DNA from: Halieaceae bacterium UBA6060
Lineage (GTDB): Bacteria; Pseudomonadota; Gammaproteobacteria; Pseudomonadales; Halieaceae
Assembly: GCA_002428935.1 (NCBI GenBank)
Contig: DIYG01000179.1
Coordinates: 1 to 12,480 of the forward strand
Length of the DNA stretch: 12,480 nt
Direction of reading: 5' to 3'
The position numbers and the translations under genes were made by a program. How positions within the stretch are numbered: position 1 is the stretch's first letter; every line of letters starts with the position of its first letter. The notes under the pieces are model-generated. The model ran no database searches and was not told where the DNA came from. It saw nothing but the letters and a program-made list of their open reading frames with translations. This document shows positions 6,111-12,480 of this stretch, one piece after another.

Positions 6111-7868
6111 CTATGGAGAGTCTTGCAAGGAATCGCGTAGCTGAGTCTTCAAGACTTTGCCCGTGGCGTTCCGTGGCAGCGATGGGGCAATCACGAGTTG
6201 CTCTGGCCACATGTACTTGGCCACACCAGCCTCGCGAACGAAGCGATTCAACTCCTCCAGGCTAAGATCCCCGTCGGGCCGAAGAACGGCCACAACACAT
6301 ATTCGTTCGCCTCGTTCGCGATCGGGCGCTCCAATGACAGCGGCTTCGATCACTGCAGGATGTTCTTGCACCACCGCGTTTAATTCTCCTGCGGGAATCT
6401 TTACGCCGCCGCGGTTGATGACGTCTTTGAGGCGGTCGATGTAGTGGAGAAAGTCCGGGCCCTTGTCAGAACCGACGATTTCAAAGATCTCTCCGCTGCG
6501 GAAAAAACCGTCGGCATCGAAGTCGTCCCGGTCGACGCTGAAGTCTTTGTTGAGATAACCGGCAAACAGCGTTGGAGCGCGTAAGCAAAACTCTCCAGGA
6601 CGCTTCTCCTCGTTGATCTCTACACCGGTTTCCAGATCGATGAGCTTGTGCTCTGTGCCTGGGGCGAGCGTGAAGGGCCAGCACTGGGCTGCTTCCAAGG
6701 ATTGATCATCGACCTCAAGGTTCAGGGCCGAAGGGCGTCGGCGGGAACCCAGGAATCGGGGATAAAGCACGGCCCGATCCTCCAGACGCTCGGACATCCA
6801 GGGGCCGGTGCCCATGGCGATGCCCTCGGTAGATCCAAAGGAATTGACGATGGTGACGCCGTAGCGGGATTCAAACTCCTCGATAATCCAGGCATCAAGG
6901 GCTGCGGACCCCGACATGATGGCGTCGAGGGAGGACAAATCCCGCCCTTCGAGATGATTTCCCTTAAGTAGCAGGTTGAGCATGACCGGCGCCGCAACGG
7001 TGGCGTTGATGCGCTGGGTCTCCAGTTGCTCCAGATACACTTCCAGATTGAACGGCTGGTGAAGCACTAGCAGGCCCGCGGTCATGAGCCAGGCCGGGAA
7101 GTAGCAGGTCAGACCACTGGTGTGGGCCAGGGACAGGGGAACAAGCACCCGGGAATCCTCGCGCATATAGGAGGCCTCTGCGGTGATGCCCGCATAGCTC
7201 AGGGCATTGTTGTGTGTGCGAGGAGCGCATTTGGGGAAACCGGTGGTACCGGATGTCCACAGGAGACCCAAAACTTCGTCGGCACTTGTTGAGAGTTTGC
7301 TCCGGTGAGCCGCGACCTGCTCCCGTTGCCCGGTAGTGGGTTGCAGCTCACAGCTCAGCATCGTGGATTTAGGGCTCAGAGCGATCACCGAGGGTGCCGA
7401 AGACGCGGAGTTCTCAGCGATGCGTTTGAATTCCTTGCCGGGGCGACGCTCTTTGAAGACTTCCAGGGCCACGATGCAGCCCGGACGGACATGCTCCACT
7501 TTACGGGCCAGATCCAGCTCTTCGTAGGCCATCTGTGCGGGACAGATCACCGCCCCGATGCGCACGGCGGCCAGATACACAACGATGGTCTCAACAAGGT
7601 TCGGCAGATGGGTGAAGACCACACTGTCTTTGCCTAGTCCCAGATCCAAGAGGTGGCTGGCAAAGACCACGACGGCGTCTTCCAGCTCTCGATAGGAAAG
7701 GGTCTTGGGCGCTCCAAAGGCGAAGTCCGCCCGGTCCGGCGCATCCATGACGGCCAGGTCGTCGGGTTTTCTCGCCAGGTTTTGTCTAAAGAGATCGTCG
7801 AGGGTCTCGTCTCCCCAAAGGCCCAGATCTCGGTACCGTTGGATCGTGTGTTCGTCGTGAAGAATCAT
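6111..7868 (-). CDS. Class I adenylate-forming acyl/aryl-CoA ligase
   Basis: This 585-residue ANL-superfamily enzyme should activate a carboxylic acid with ATP to an acyl-adenylate and then to a CoA thioester. It shows the phosphate loop TSGTTGFPK at 205-213, the adenine-binding NSFGSTEG at 342-349, the hinge motif YIDRLKDVINRGG at 476-488, and the C-terminal catalytic lysine K571 in RNATGK. The usual YRTGD ribose-binding motif reads FRSGE at 456-460, with Glu in place of Asp. The length and C-terminal domain suit a CoA ligase. A strong AGGAGG ten bases upstream sets the start, two bases after the kinase stop. Substrate choice (aromatic, terpenoid or medium-chain acid) cannot be told. It most likely supplies the CoA thioester used by the neighbouring enzymes. 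Confidence 0.9.
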   Translation of the reverse strand: MILHDEHTIQRYRDLGLWGDETLDDLFRQNLARKPDDLAVMDAPDRADFAFGAPKTLSYRELEDAVVVFASHLLDLGLGKDSVVFTHLPNLVETIVVYLAAVRIGAVICPAQMAYEELDLARKVEHVRPGCIVALEVFKERRPGKEFKRIAENSASSAPSVIALSPKSTMLSCELQPTTGQREQVAAHRSKLSTSADEVLGLLWTSGTTGFPKCAPRTHNNALSYAGITAEASYMREDSRVLVPLSLAHTSGLTCYFPAWLMTAGLLVLHQPFNLEVYLEQLETQRINATVAAPVMLNLLLKGNHLEGRDLSSLDAIMSGSAALDAWIIEEFESRYGVTIVNSFGSTEGIAMGTGPWMSERLEDRAVLYPRFLGSRRRPSALNLEVDDQSLEAAQCWPFTLAPGTEHKLIDLETGVEINEEKRPGEFCLRAPTLFAGYLNKDFSVDRDDFDADGFFRSGEIFEIVGSDKGPDFLHYIDRLKDVINRGGVKIPAGELNAVVQEHPAVIEAAVIGAPDRERGERICVVAVLRPDGDLSLEELNRFVREAGVAKYMWPEQLVIAPSLPRNATGKVLKTQLRDSLQDSP

Positions 7869-7870
7869 TT

Positions 7871-8923
7871 TTAGCAGGCCTCCTGATCGCTGGGAGGGGG
7901 AACATCTCGGGCAAAACTATTTCTGGCCAGTTCCACGGCGGCGCGAGCAGTCGGTGTCACCGTGGGTCCATAGCGCGCCGCGTCATCAGCAACGGCGATG
8001 CCCTGGGCGAGGCGATGAGCTATCCCCGCCGAAACGGAGGCGTAGCGGTAGAGGTTAAAAACAATGAAAAACACCATGTCCTGGAGCTGCGTATCCGCCT
8101 CACCGTAGGCCGCGAGTATTTCTTCCTCCAGGGGCAAGCCCTCGGTACCCATGGCAACGTTTCGAAACGAGCCCTGGGGATGGTTTGAAGGCAGGTAGTA
8201 GGGCAGAAGCAATAGACTGGCGTCGACGCGGGTATCCGCGATAGTCGCCATCTCCCAGTCCAGGAGTGAAATCACTCGTGGTTCCGTTGCATCGAGAACG
8301 GCGTTGCCCAGGCGTATGTCATTGTTGACGACCCCAAAGGTGCCGCCGGAGGGAATAAACCTCGGCAGGGTTTTCTCAAGCCAGGCCATGTTTGGCTCGC
8401 CGGCGGGTTGGTAGTTTTGAAACAGCTTCCCGTGTAGGGCGATTTGCCGACTTACAAACTCCTTGGGTTTGCCGAAGGAAGCCAAGCCAATGGCCTGATA
8501 GTCGACGGAGTGGAGTTGCGCCACGGCCTGGGTGAAGCTCCGGTAAATTGCCTGGCGTTGCTCTCGGGGGGCGTCAAAGAGACGACAATCGTCAATGATC
8601 CGGCCATCGATGAACTCCATCAGATAGAAGTCACCGCCGAGGATGGAGGCGTCGTCGCAGAACTCGTAAGGCGTCGGTGTAAGGACGTCGGTTTGCTTCA
8701 GGGCTGACAGCACCGTGTGTTCCCGGCGAACGTCGTGGGCCCATTTGCTGGCGCCCCGGGGCTGTTTTCGCAACACCACAGGGCCTGCACCGGTGTCTAG
8801 GCGATAGGTTGGGTTTGACTGCCCGCCCTTGAGCTGGGCAGCGGCCTCAACATCGGCAAAGGCTGATCCCGCAGAGCGAAGCCAACGTCTAAGGGCATCG
8901 AGCTGCGAGGTTTCGATGGTCAT
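7871..8923 (-). CDS. APH-fold phosphotransferase, ACAD10/LvaA-like family
   Basis: This 350-residue protein has the protein-kinase-like fold of the aminoglycoside phosphotransferase family, of the type fused to acyl-CoA dehydrogenases in ACAD10/11 and found as LvaA in levulinate catabolism. The N-lobe shows GGQSNPTYRL at 33-42, lysine 53 in VVLRKQP and glutamate 68 in RREHTVL. The catalytic loop, normally HGDxRxxN, reads NNDIRLGN at 200-207. The catalytic Asp (D202) and metal-binding Asn (N207) remain, but His-Gly is replaced by Asn-Asn. The metal-binding DWE is at 222-224. Known relatives phosphorylate hydroxyacyl-CoA intermediates. Its ATG overlaps the stop of the NTF2-like gene by four bases, and the CoA ligase follows after two bases. 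A role in antibiotic resistance is unlikely given this context. Confidence 0.88.
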   Translation of the reverse strand: MTIETSQLDALRRWLRSAGSAFADVEAAAQLKGGQSNPTYRLDTGAGPVVLRKQPRGASKWAHDVRREHTVLSALKQTDVLTPTPYEFCDDASILGGDFYLMEFIDGRIIDDCRLFDAPREQRQAIYRSFTQAVAQLHSVDYQAIGLASFGKPKEFVSRQIALHGKLFQNYQPAGEPNMAWLEKTLPRFIPSGGTFGVVNNDIRLGNAVLDATEPRVISLLDWEMATIADTRVDASLLLLPYYLPSNHPQGSFRNVAMGTEGLPLEEEILAAYGEADTQLQDMVFFIVFNLYRYASVSAGIAHRLAQGIAVADDAARYGPTVTPTARAAVELARNSFARDVPPPSDQEAC

Positions 8924-9315
8924 GCTTTGGCAGCGGGCTCGGAGCGGGCCGCCAGGACAATCTTGGGATCAAATTCCTCGCGATAGCGAACGATGCGGTC
9001 CGCTTGAATAGTCGCCAGCACCAGCCCTGGCAGGTTGATCTGACCCTCGAAGCCACGGCCCAGCCCGGTCATGGACATTTCATATTCCAGGGCCACCTGA
9101 TCGCCCTCGCTGATGCAGGAGATGATGCGGTAGTCGCGGTCGGTCCAGTGTTCGATGATGCGATCGATTTCTTTGCGGATATGTTGCCGGTCGCTGGTCT
9201 TGCCCAGGGGATGAATGGATTCGAAGTCGTTGGCGAAGCAGTCGACGTAGGTATCGGCGTCACCGCTTTTCCAGGCTTCCAGAAGGCGAAACAGGGTGCT
9301 GGTCGGGGGATTCAT
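8920..9315 (-). CDS. NTF2/SnoaL-like small protein
   Basis: This 131-residue protein has the outline of the cone-shaped NTF2-like fold. An N-terminal helix runs through LFRLLEAWKSGDADTYVDCF (about 8-27), then ANDFESIHPLGKT, an IRKEIDRIIEHW helix, and beta strands DYRIISCISEGDQVALEYEM and RIVRYREEFD. Members act as isomerases, cyclases, dehydratases or non-catalytic binding proteins, so no reaction can be assigned. H35 and D61 lie where polar pocket residues might occur, but this is a guess. A GGAGA Shine-Dalgarno nine bases upstream supports the start. It follows the oxidoreductase after 83 bases and overlaps the kinase start by four bases (ATGA). That pairing suggests the two products are made together and perhaps work together. 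Confidence 0.8.
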   Translation of the reverse strand: MNPPTSTLFRLLEAWKSGDADTYVDCFANDFESIHPLGKTSDRQHIRKEIDRIIEHWTDRDYRIISCISEGDQVALEYEMSMTGLGRGFEGQINLPGLVLATIQADRIVRYREEFDPKIVLAARSEPAAKA

Positions 9316-9340
9316 GGGCTTGTCTCCGGGTTCTCAGTAG

Positions 9341-9380
9341 TTCTCGAGAAGATGAGTACAGGCAGCTCGACGTTGCTGCC
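9341..9380 (-). other. Intergenic hairpin and short palindrome between the oxidoreductase and NTF2-like genes
   Basis: The 83-base gap at 9316-9398 holds two symmetrical elements. One is a perfect 6-bp stem, GGCAGC and GCTGCC, with an 8-base loop (9361-9380). The other is the 10-bp perfect palindrome TTCTCGAGAA at 9341-9350. Neither is followed by a T-run, so they are not a typical terminator. They could affect mRNA processing or relative expression of the first two genes versus the rest, or be chance. Confidence 0.3.
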
Positions 9381-9398
9381 GTTGGGAAGCGCTGATAC

Positions 9399-10769
9399 CT
9401 AAGCTCTAGCCATGGACTCGATGGCCTCCACAGCCAACATGGCGCTCTTGGCTGCGGCCGGCGATGCCACATAGCCCACCGGGGCGCAGCCGTCGCCGAC
9501 GTTGAAGAGATTGGGTATGGATGTTGTTACGGGGGTTTCATATCCGGGCCAGGAGCGGGCGACCACATCGGGATCGTCTATATCTCGTAGCTGCACCTCC
9601 AGGATTCGTCCGCCCTTGGCCGCCATGTCGGGGAAGATGGCGTGGGCATCATCGATATTGGCCTGACGTTCCTCCTCCTGATCCATGGCGTGCAGGCAGC
9701 TCTTGGGGGTGCCGTACAAAGCGATGACTTGCTTGCCCTCCGCCATGGCTTCCTTGGATAGCAGGGTTACGGGTAGCCCGCAGACAACCCGCCTCAAGCC
9801 GGCGAACATGGCCATGCCCGCCGCATCCATGAGGGGTTCATCGGAAATCAGGAAGGTTACGGCGATGGGTGTGGGTCGAACACGGGCACGGATTTGATCC
9901 GCGTAGCTGTTCCCGAAAGCCTCGTCACCAACCAACTCCAGGGTCCCTATGGGGCCCGCGTTGCTGACCACAACGTCGGCGGTGATCAGGGATTCACCAT
10001 CGGGGGCCCTGACCCAAAGCCCCGTTGCTCGGCCATCCCGAACCTCGACGCGAGAAACCGGTGTTGAGAGTTGCACGGCGCCGCCGTGGATCGTGACCAC
10101 GTCCGCCAATGCTTCACAAAGACCTTGAAATCCGCCTTCTACCAAAGCGTGAGCGTTGAAGCGTCCGTCGGCCACCGCCTCGGAGGTGTGGGCAAACCAA
10201 TGGCGGGCCGGGTATTCGTAGTCGTTCACCTGGGAGATGGTCGAGGTGATGGAGTGAAACAAGGCCAGCAGGTCGGGGTCCTCCGTATAGCGAAGGAGCC
10301 AATCGCGGAAGCTGAGCTGCTCATCCTTTTCACTCAAAGGTCTGCGTTTCTTGAAGGCCGCTCCTATTTTTTCCATGGACATCTGAGCGGCGATACCGGC
10401 GCTAACTTTTACCGAGTCTTTGTGCTTTACCTGGGACAGAATCTCGAAGGCTTTCAGGATGGTGCCGCGACGCGGTATGGGAACGAAGCCTTCTCCACCG
10501 CGAAGCCAAAAGTAGTTTTTCTCCAGCTCCTGAATGGAGAACTGGGCGCCTACTTCCTCACAGACCTTGGCCAGGGCTCCCGTGGGAGCGTAGGAGATGG
10601 CTCCATTGGGTAAGGTGTAGCCCGCAACGTTCTGATTGCGCGCGCGTCCCCCGCAGGCATCCAGTGCTTCACAAACAATGACCCGTTTGCCTTTTCGCGC
10701 GAGCAGGGCAGCGGTGGCAAGGCCGCCGACTCCCGCACCGATTACGGCGACATCCCAGGAGGCATTCAT
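9399..10769 (-). CDS. FAD/NAD(P)-dependent oxidoreductase, phytoene desaturase (CrtI)-like
   Basis: This 456-residue flavoprotein begins with the FAD-binding Rossmann motif GAGVGG at 11-16, followed by the ribose-binding E34 and the GGRAR signature at 40-44. It ends with NLFNVGDGCAPVGYVASPAA from residue 420, the C-terminal FAD-contact region typical of the CrtI, retinol saturase and amine-oxidase group. Family members saturate, desaturate or isomerise hydrophobic polyenes, terpenoids and sterols. Other carotenoid genes are absent here, so a carotenoid role is not supported; desaturation or saturation of the pathway's hydrophobic substrate is an inference. The start has an AAGGAG seven bases upstream and overlaps the TetR stop by four bases (ATGA), so the two are co-translated. 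An 83-base gap separates it from the next gene. Confidence 0.87.
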   Translation of the reverse strand: MNASWDVAVIGAGVGGLATAALLARKGKRVIVCEALDACGGRARNQNVAGYTLPNGAISYAPTGALAKVCEEVGAQFSIQELEKNYFWLRGGEGFVPIPRRGTILKAFEILSQVKHKDSVKVSAGIAAQMSMEKIGAAFKKRRPLSEKDEQLSFRDWLLRYTEDPDLLALFHSITSTISQVNDYEYPARHWFAHTSEAVADGRFNAHALVEGGFQGLCEALADVVTIHGGAVQLSTPVSRVEVRDGRATGLWVRAPDGESLITADVVVSNAGPIGTLELVGDEAFGNSYADQIRARVRPTPIAVTFLISDEPLMDAAGMAMFAGLRRVVCGLPVTLLSKEAMAEGKQVIALYGTPKSCLHAMDQEEERQANIDDAHAIFPDMAAKGGRILEVQLRDIDDPDVVARSWPGYETPVTTSIPNLFNVGDGCAPVGYVASPAAAKSAMLAVEAIESMARA

Positions 10770-11377
10770 CGGTTTTCTCCTTCGGTATCGCCGATGTAGC
10801 TCAGACCGCCTTCGATAAAGCTCCAGATTTGTTCGAACAGGTGGTCTGGATGTGGCGGTGGCGACAGCGCCAGTGCCTGTTCCACGCCGTGGCGTAGTCC
10901 GCCGTTGATGATCGCGGAGAGTATGCGAGGATCGCGATCGCGGGGCAGTTCATTCCGCCCCTGTCCATGGAGCGCATTCCGCGCGCCCAGTTCCACGAGG
11001 TCCGCCCAGCGGCGGCGGGCCACGGCCTGTACGGCCGTATCCTGGGCGAGTTTGCCGAAGATCACCGGCGACAAGGGATCTCGGTACAAAAAGAGCAGCA
11101 GTCTGCGCACTCGCTCCCGCTCTCGTTCCCGCCACGGAGCGTCACGAAAACCATCCATGGTGATCGCTTCCATCAGGCGGTCGTAGAACCCCTCGACCAC
11201 CGCCGCTGCGAGGTCTGCCTTGGAGCCGAATCGGGCGTAGATCAAACCGACGGAAACCCCGGCGGCAGCGGCTACCGACTGTAGTTCGAAGGCACCGTCA
11301 CCATCGACCAGGGCTTGATTCGCCGCTTCCAGTAATCGCGTGCGGCTCTCTAGGGACTTAACTGTTGGACCGACCAT
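10766..11377 (-). CDS. TetR/AcrR-family transcriptional regulator
   Basis: This 203-residue protein carries the N-terminal TetR helix-turn-helix at about residues 32-57, with SVAAAAGVSVGLIYARFGSK and DLAAAV. The ligand-binding helical C-terminal domain is poorly conserved, as usual in the family, so the inducer is unknown. As the first gene of a seven-gene run, overlapping the oxidoreductase by four bases, it most likely represses its own operon and responds to a pathway substrate or CoA ester. A 30-bp palindrome 15 bases upstream of the ATG is the likely operator. There is no clear Shine-Dalgarno before this ATG. The next in-frame ATG is inside the effector domain, so a start elsewhere would need a rare codon or a leaderless message. 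Confidence 0.93.
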   Translation of the reverse strand: MVGPTVKSLESRTRLLEAANQALVDGDGAFELQSVAAAAGVSVGLIYARFGSKADLAAAVVEGFYDRLMEAITMDGFRDAPWRERERERVRRLLLFLYRDPLSPVIFGKLAQDTAVQAVARRRWADLVELGARNALHGQGRNELPRDRDPRILSAIINGGLRHGVEQALALSPPPHPDHLFEQIWSFIEGGLSYIGDTEGENR

Positions 11378-11383
11378 GACTTG

Positions 11384-11412
11384 AGAATGGACAATAATAA
11401 AATTGAAGTCAA
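11384..11412 (-). promoter_or_regulatory. Candidate promoter of the accessory operon
   Basis: On the minus strand, TTGACT (11407-11412) is followed after 17 bases by CATTCT (11384-11389), a weak three-of-six -10 match. An alternative -10 is TATTAT at 11394-11399 (five of six), but its -35 position, AATAAT, is poor. With the first pair, transcription would begin at or next to the TetR ATG, giving a leaderless or nearly leaderless message, which would fit the missing Shine-Dalgarno. With the second the leader would be about ten bases. Confidence 0.4.
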
Positions 11413-11422
11413 TTTAATTATT
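11393..11422. promoter_or_regulatory. 30-bp AT-rich imperfect palindrome, candidate TetR operator
   Basis: Around the axis between 11407 and 11408, fourteen flanking base pairs can be compared on each side. Thirteen are complementary; only 11399/11416 fails, and the two central bases AG do not pair. The inner perfect arms are AAATTGA and TCAATTT, the outer arms AATAAT and ATTATT. It sits 15 bases before the TetR start in otherwise GC-rich DNA. On the minus strand it contains TTGACT (11407-11412), a five-of-six match to a -35 box, at the dyad centre. A bound repressor would therefore block RNA polymerase. Confidence 0.7.
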
Positions 11423-11472
11423 TATGAGACACCAAGAGCCGACGCTATCCTCAGCATTCCTTCCTGCGGGGT

Positions 11473-12480
11473 TCAGGCGGTGGGCCGGTTGCCGTAGGTC
11501 AGTCGGCGCCAGAGATACTCAAGGGGACCGAAGCGATGACGGCCTAGCCACCAGGGGCTGAGATACAGCTGCAGCAGCCACATGGCGATGACCAGGATAT
11601 ACAGCTGCGCCCGGCTGAACTCTCCCACGAGTCCAAGACCGGCACCGGTAAAGATCAGCAGCGCAATGACCGAGTGGAGCAGATAATTACTCAGAGCCAT
11701 CCGCCCTACGGCAGTAAGTCGCTTGAGGAGGGCCGGAGCCCATCGTCGATGGAGGATACTGGCCAGGAGACCTACGTAACCGAGGGTCATCGCTGTGCGA
11801 CCAATGTGATAGGTGAAACTGGTCTGCGAGAAAGCCGAGAGCAGAGAAAGGTCGGCGGCCAGGGCGCGGTGGATTTCCCAGCTATTGAGCGCAAGGCCGG
11901 TGCCAAGCCCCACAAATGTCAGGCGCGCCGCACCTCGCGGTGACAAATCGCCGGTGAGTACGCCCCATTTAAACAGCGCCATGCCCAACAGCATCATGAA
12001 CAACGCGTCCCAGAGCAGGAAAAGCGGCGTTATAAAGAACAACATGCCGTTGGTCTGGTTCAGGTTCCAGCTAAACGCGGTGGCGTAGCTGCTACTCCGT
12101 AGGAGTTGCTCCTCGGCTAGCTCTTTGCTGCCCATGGTGAAACTGGCGGCGAACTCATCCCAGGCCGCCGCTACCTCGGGAATCCAGGGATCCAGGGTGC
12201 TGGGATCCGGAGTTGTGGCCATGAGCGCCGCCGCTTCTTGACTGGCCGAAAGGGCAAGATTGAGGCCCAGGTAGGATAGGGAGGACAGCAGGCCGATGGT
12301 GAACGCAAGAATCACCAGCCCTCGAGGTCGCCAGTTCCGCAAGGGATAGAGCATGGCGCCACACAGGGCGTAGCAGATCAGAATGTCGCCAAACCACAGC
12401 AGCACGTAGGCATCGAACAGACCGAAGAGAAGAAGGAAAAACATCCGCCGGTAGTGGATGGCCGCCGACTTCGCCCCGGG
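11473..12480 (-). CDS. DUF418 (YeiB-type) multi-pass membrane protein, N-terminus outside window
   Basis: The reading frame is open to the window edge, so the gene is partial at its 5' end. The first ATG inside, at 12444, is preceded in frame by PGAKSAAIHYRR, and that join matches the interior of DUF418 proteins (YYRRM followed by FFLLLFGLFDAYVLLWFGDIL). About 335 residues are present. Hydrophobic segments near LLLFGLFDAYVLLWFGDILI, GLVILAFTIGLLSSLSYLGL, MLFFITPLFLLWDALFMMLL and LLHSVIALLIFTGAGLGLVG suggest six or more transmembrane helices. The terminal block, from MALSNYLLHS through LYLSPWWLGRHRFGPLEYLWRRLTYG, is the DUF418 signature. Function is not established; transport or acyl transfer at the membrane has been suggested for relatives. 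It is separated from the TetR gene by 95 bases and probably belongs to a different unit. Confidence 0.9.
   Translation of the reverse strand, partial: PGAKSAAIHYRRMFFLLLFGLFDAYVLLWFGDILICYALCGAMLYPLRNWRPRGLVILAFTIGLLSSLSYLGLNLALSASQEAAALMATTPDPSTLDPWIPEVAAAWDEFAASFTMGSKELAEEQLLRSSSYATAFSWNLNQTNGMLFFITPLFLLWDALFMMLLGMALFKWGVLTGDLSPRGAARLTFVGLGTGLALNSWEIHRALAADLSLLSAFSQTSFTYHIGRTAMTLGYVGLLASILHRRWAPALLKRLTAVGRMALSNYLLHSVIALLIFTGAGLGLVGEFSRAQLYILVIAMWLLQLYLSPWWLGRHRFGPLEYLWRRLTYGNRPTA

Noticed and set aside
7871..8923. Antibiotic-resistance aminoglycoside phosphotransferase
   Set aside because: The fold is shared, but the sequence pattern (GGQSNPTY, LLDWEMATIAD) and neighbours fit the ACAD10/LvaA metabolic group.
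10071..10613. 180-codon open frame on the plus strand
   Set aside because: It is wholly antisense to the CrtI-like oxidoreductase, has no recognisable domain and no ribosome binding site. The minus-strand protein shows clear FAD motifs.
9399..10769. Carotenoid biosynthesis (crtI) gene
   Set aside because: No crtB, crtE, crtY or other carotenoid genes are nearby; the neighbours are acid-activating and lipid-type enzymes.
1..12480. Mobile element, CRISPR, tRNA or rRNA
   Set aside because: No transposase, integrase, terminal inverted repeats, spaced direct repeats or tRNA-like cloverleaf segments were recognised on either strand.

Overview
The window is a compact, GC-rich bacterial segment (roughly high-50s to 60 % GC by eye) in which every supported gene lies on the minus strand, so transcription runs from high to low coordinates. 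The block ubiE-ubiJ-ubiB-hisI-hisE-tatA, with hisI and hisE as separate genes between ubiB and tatA, is a layout known from gammaproteobacteria such as Pseudomonas and its marine relatives. I infer a gammaproteobacterium, possibly a marine Halieaceae/Cellvibrionales-type organism. The genus cannot be read from the sequence.

Housekeeping region (1-4001). A σ70-like promoter sits just upstream of ubiE (4029-4057). It is followed by ubiE (C-methyltransferase), ubiJ (SCP2-domain lipid-binding factor) and ubiB (atypical kinase/ATPase), all for ubiquinone synthesis. Then come hisI and hisE, steps 3 and 2 of histidine synthesis, and the first 22 codons of tatA, cut by the window edge. Overlaps or short gaps suggest co-transcription.

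Accessory region (4105-11377). Seven tightly packed genes form what looks like one self-regulated operon: a TetR repressor, a CrtI-like FAD oxidoreductase, a small NTF2/SnoaL-like protein, an ACAD10/LvaA-type APH-fold phosphotransferase, a class I acyl/aryl-CoA ligase, and two tandem paralogous DHRS12-like short-chain dehydrogenases. Start/stop overlaps (ATGA) link TetR to the oxidoreductase and the NTF2-like gene to the kinase. The next gaps are only 2 and 5 nt at two other junctions. A 30-bp AT-rich imperfect palindrome (11393-11422), 15 bp ahead of the TetR start, is a strong operator candidate. The gene set suggests activation of an organic acid to its CoA thioester, followed by phosphoryl transfer and redox steps. 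This recalls the logic of levulinate (Lva) or 4-hydroxyacyl-CoA catabolism but lacks an acyl-CoA dehydrogenase. The substrate is unknown and this is the least explained part of the window.

Right edge (11473-12480). This holds the C-terminal part of a DUF418 (YeiB-type) multi-pass membrane protein whose start lies outside the window.

No RNA genes, insertion sequences, CRISPR arrays or long direct repeats were seen. No gene-free stretch exceeds about 105 bases.
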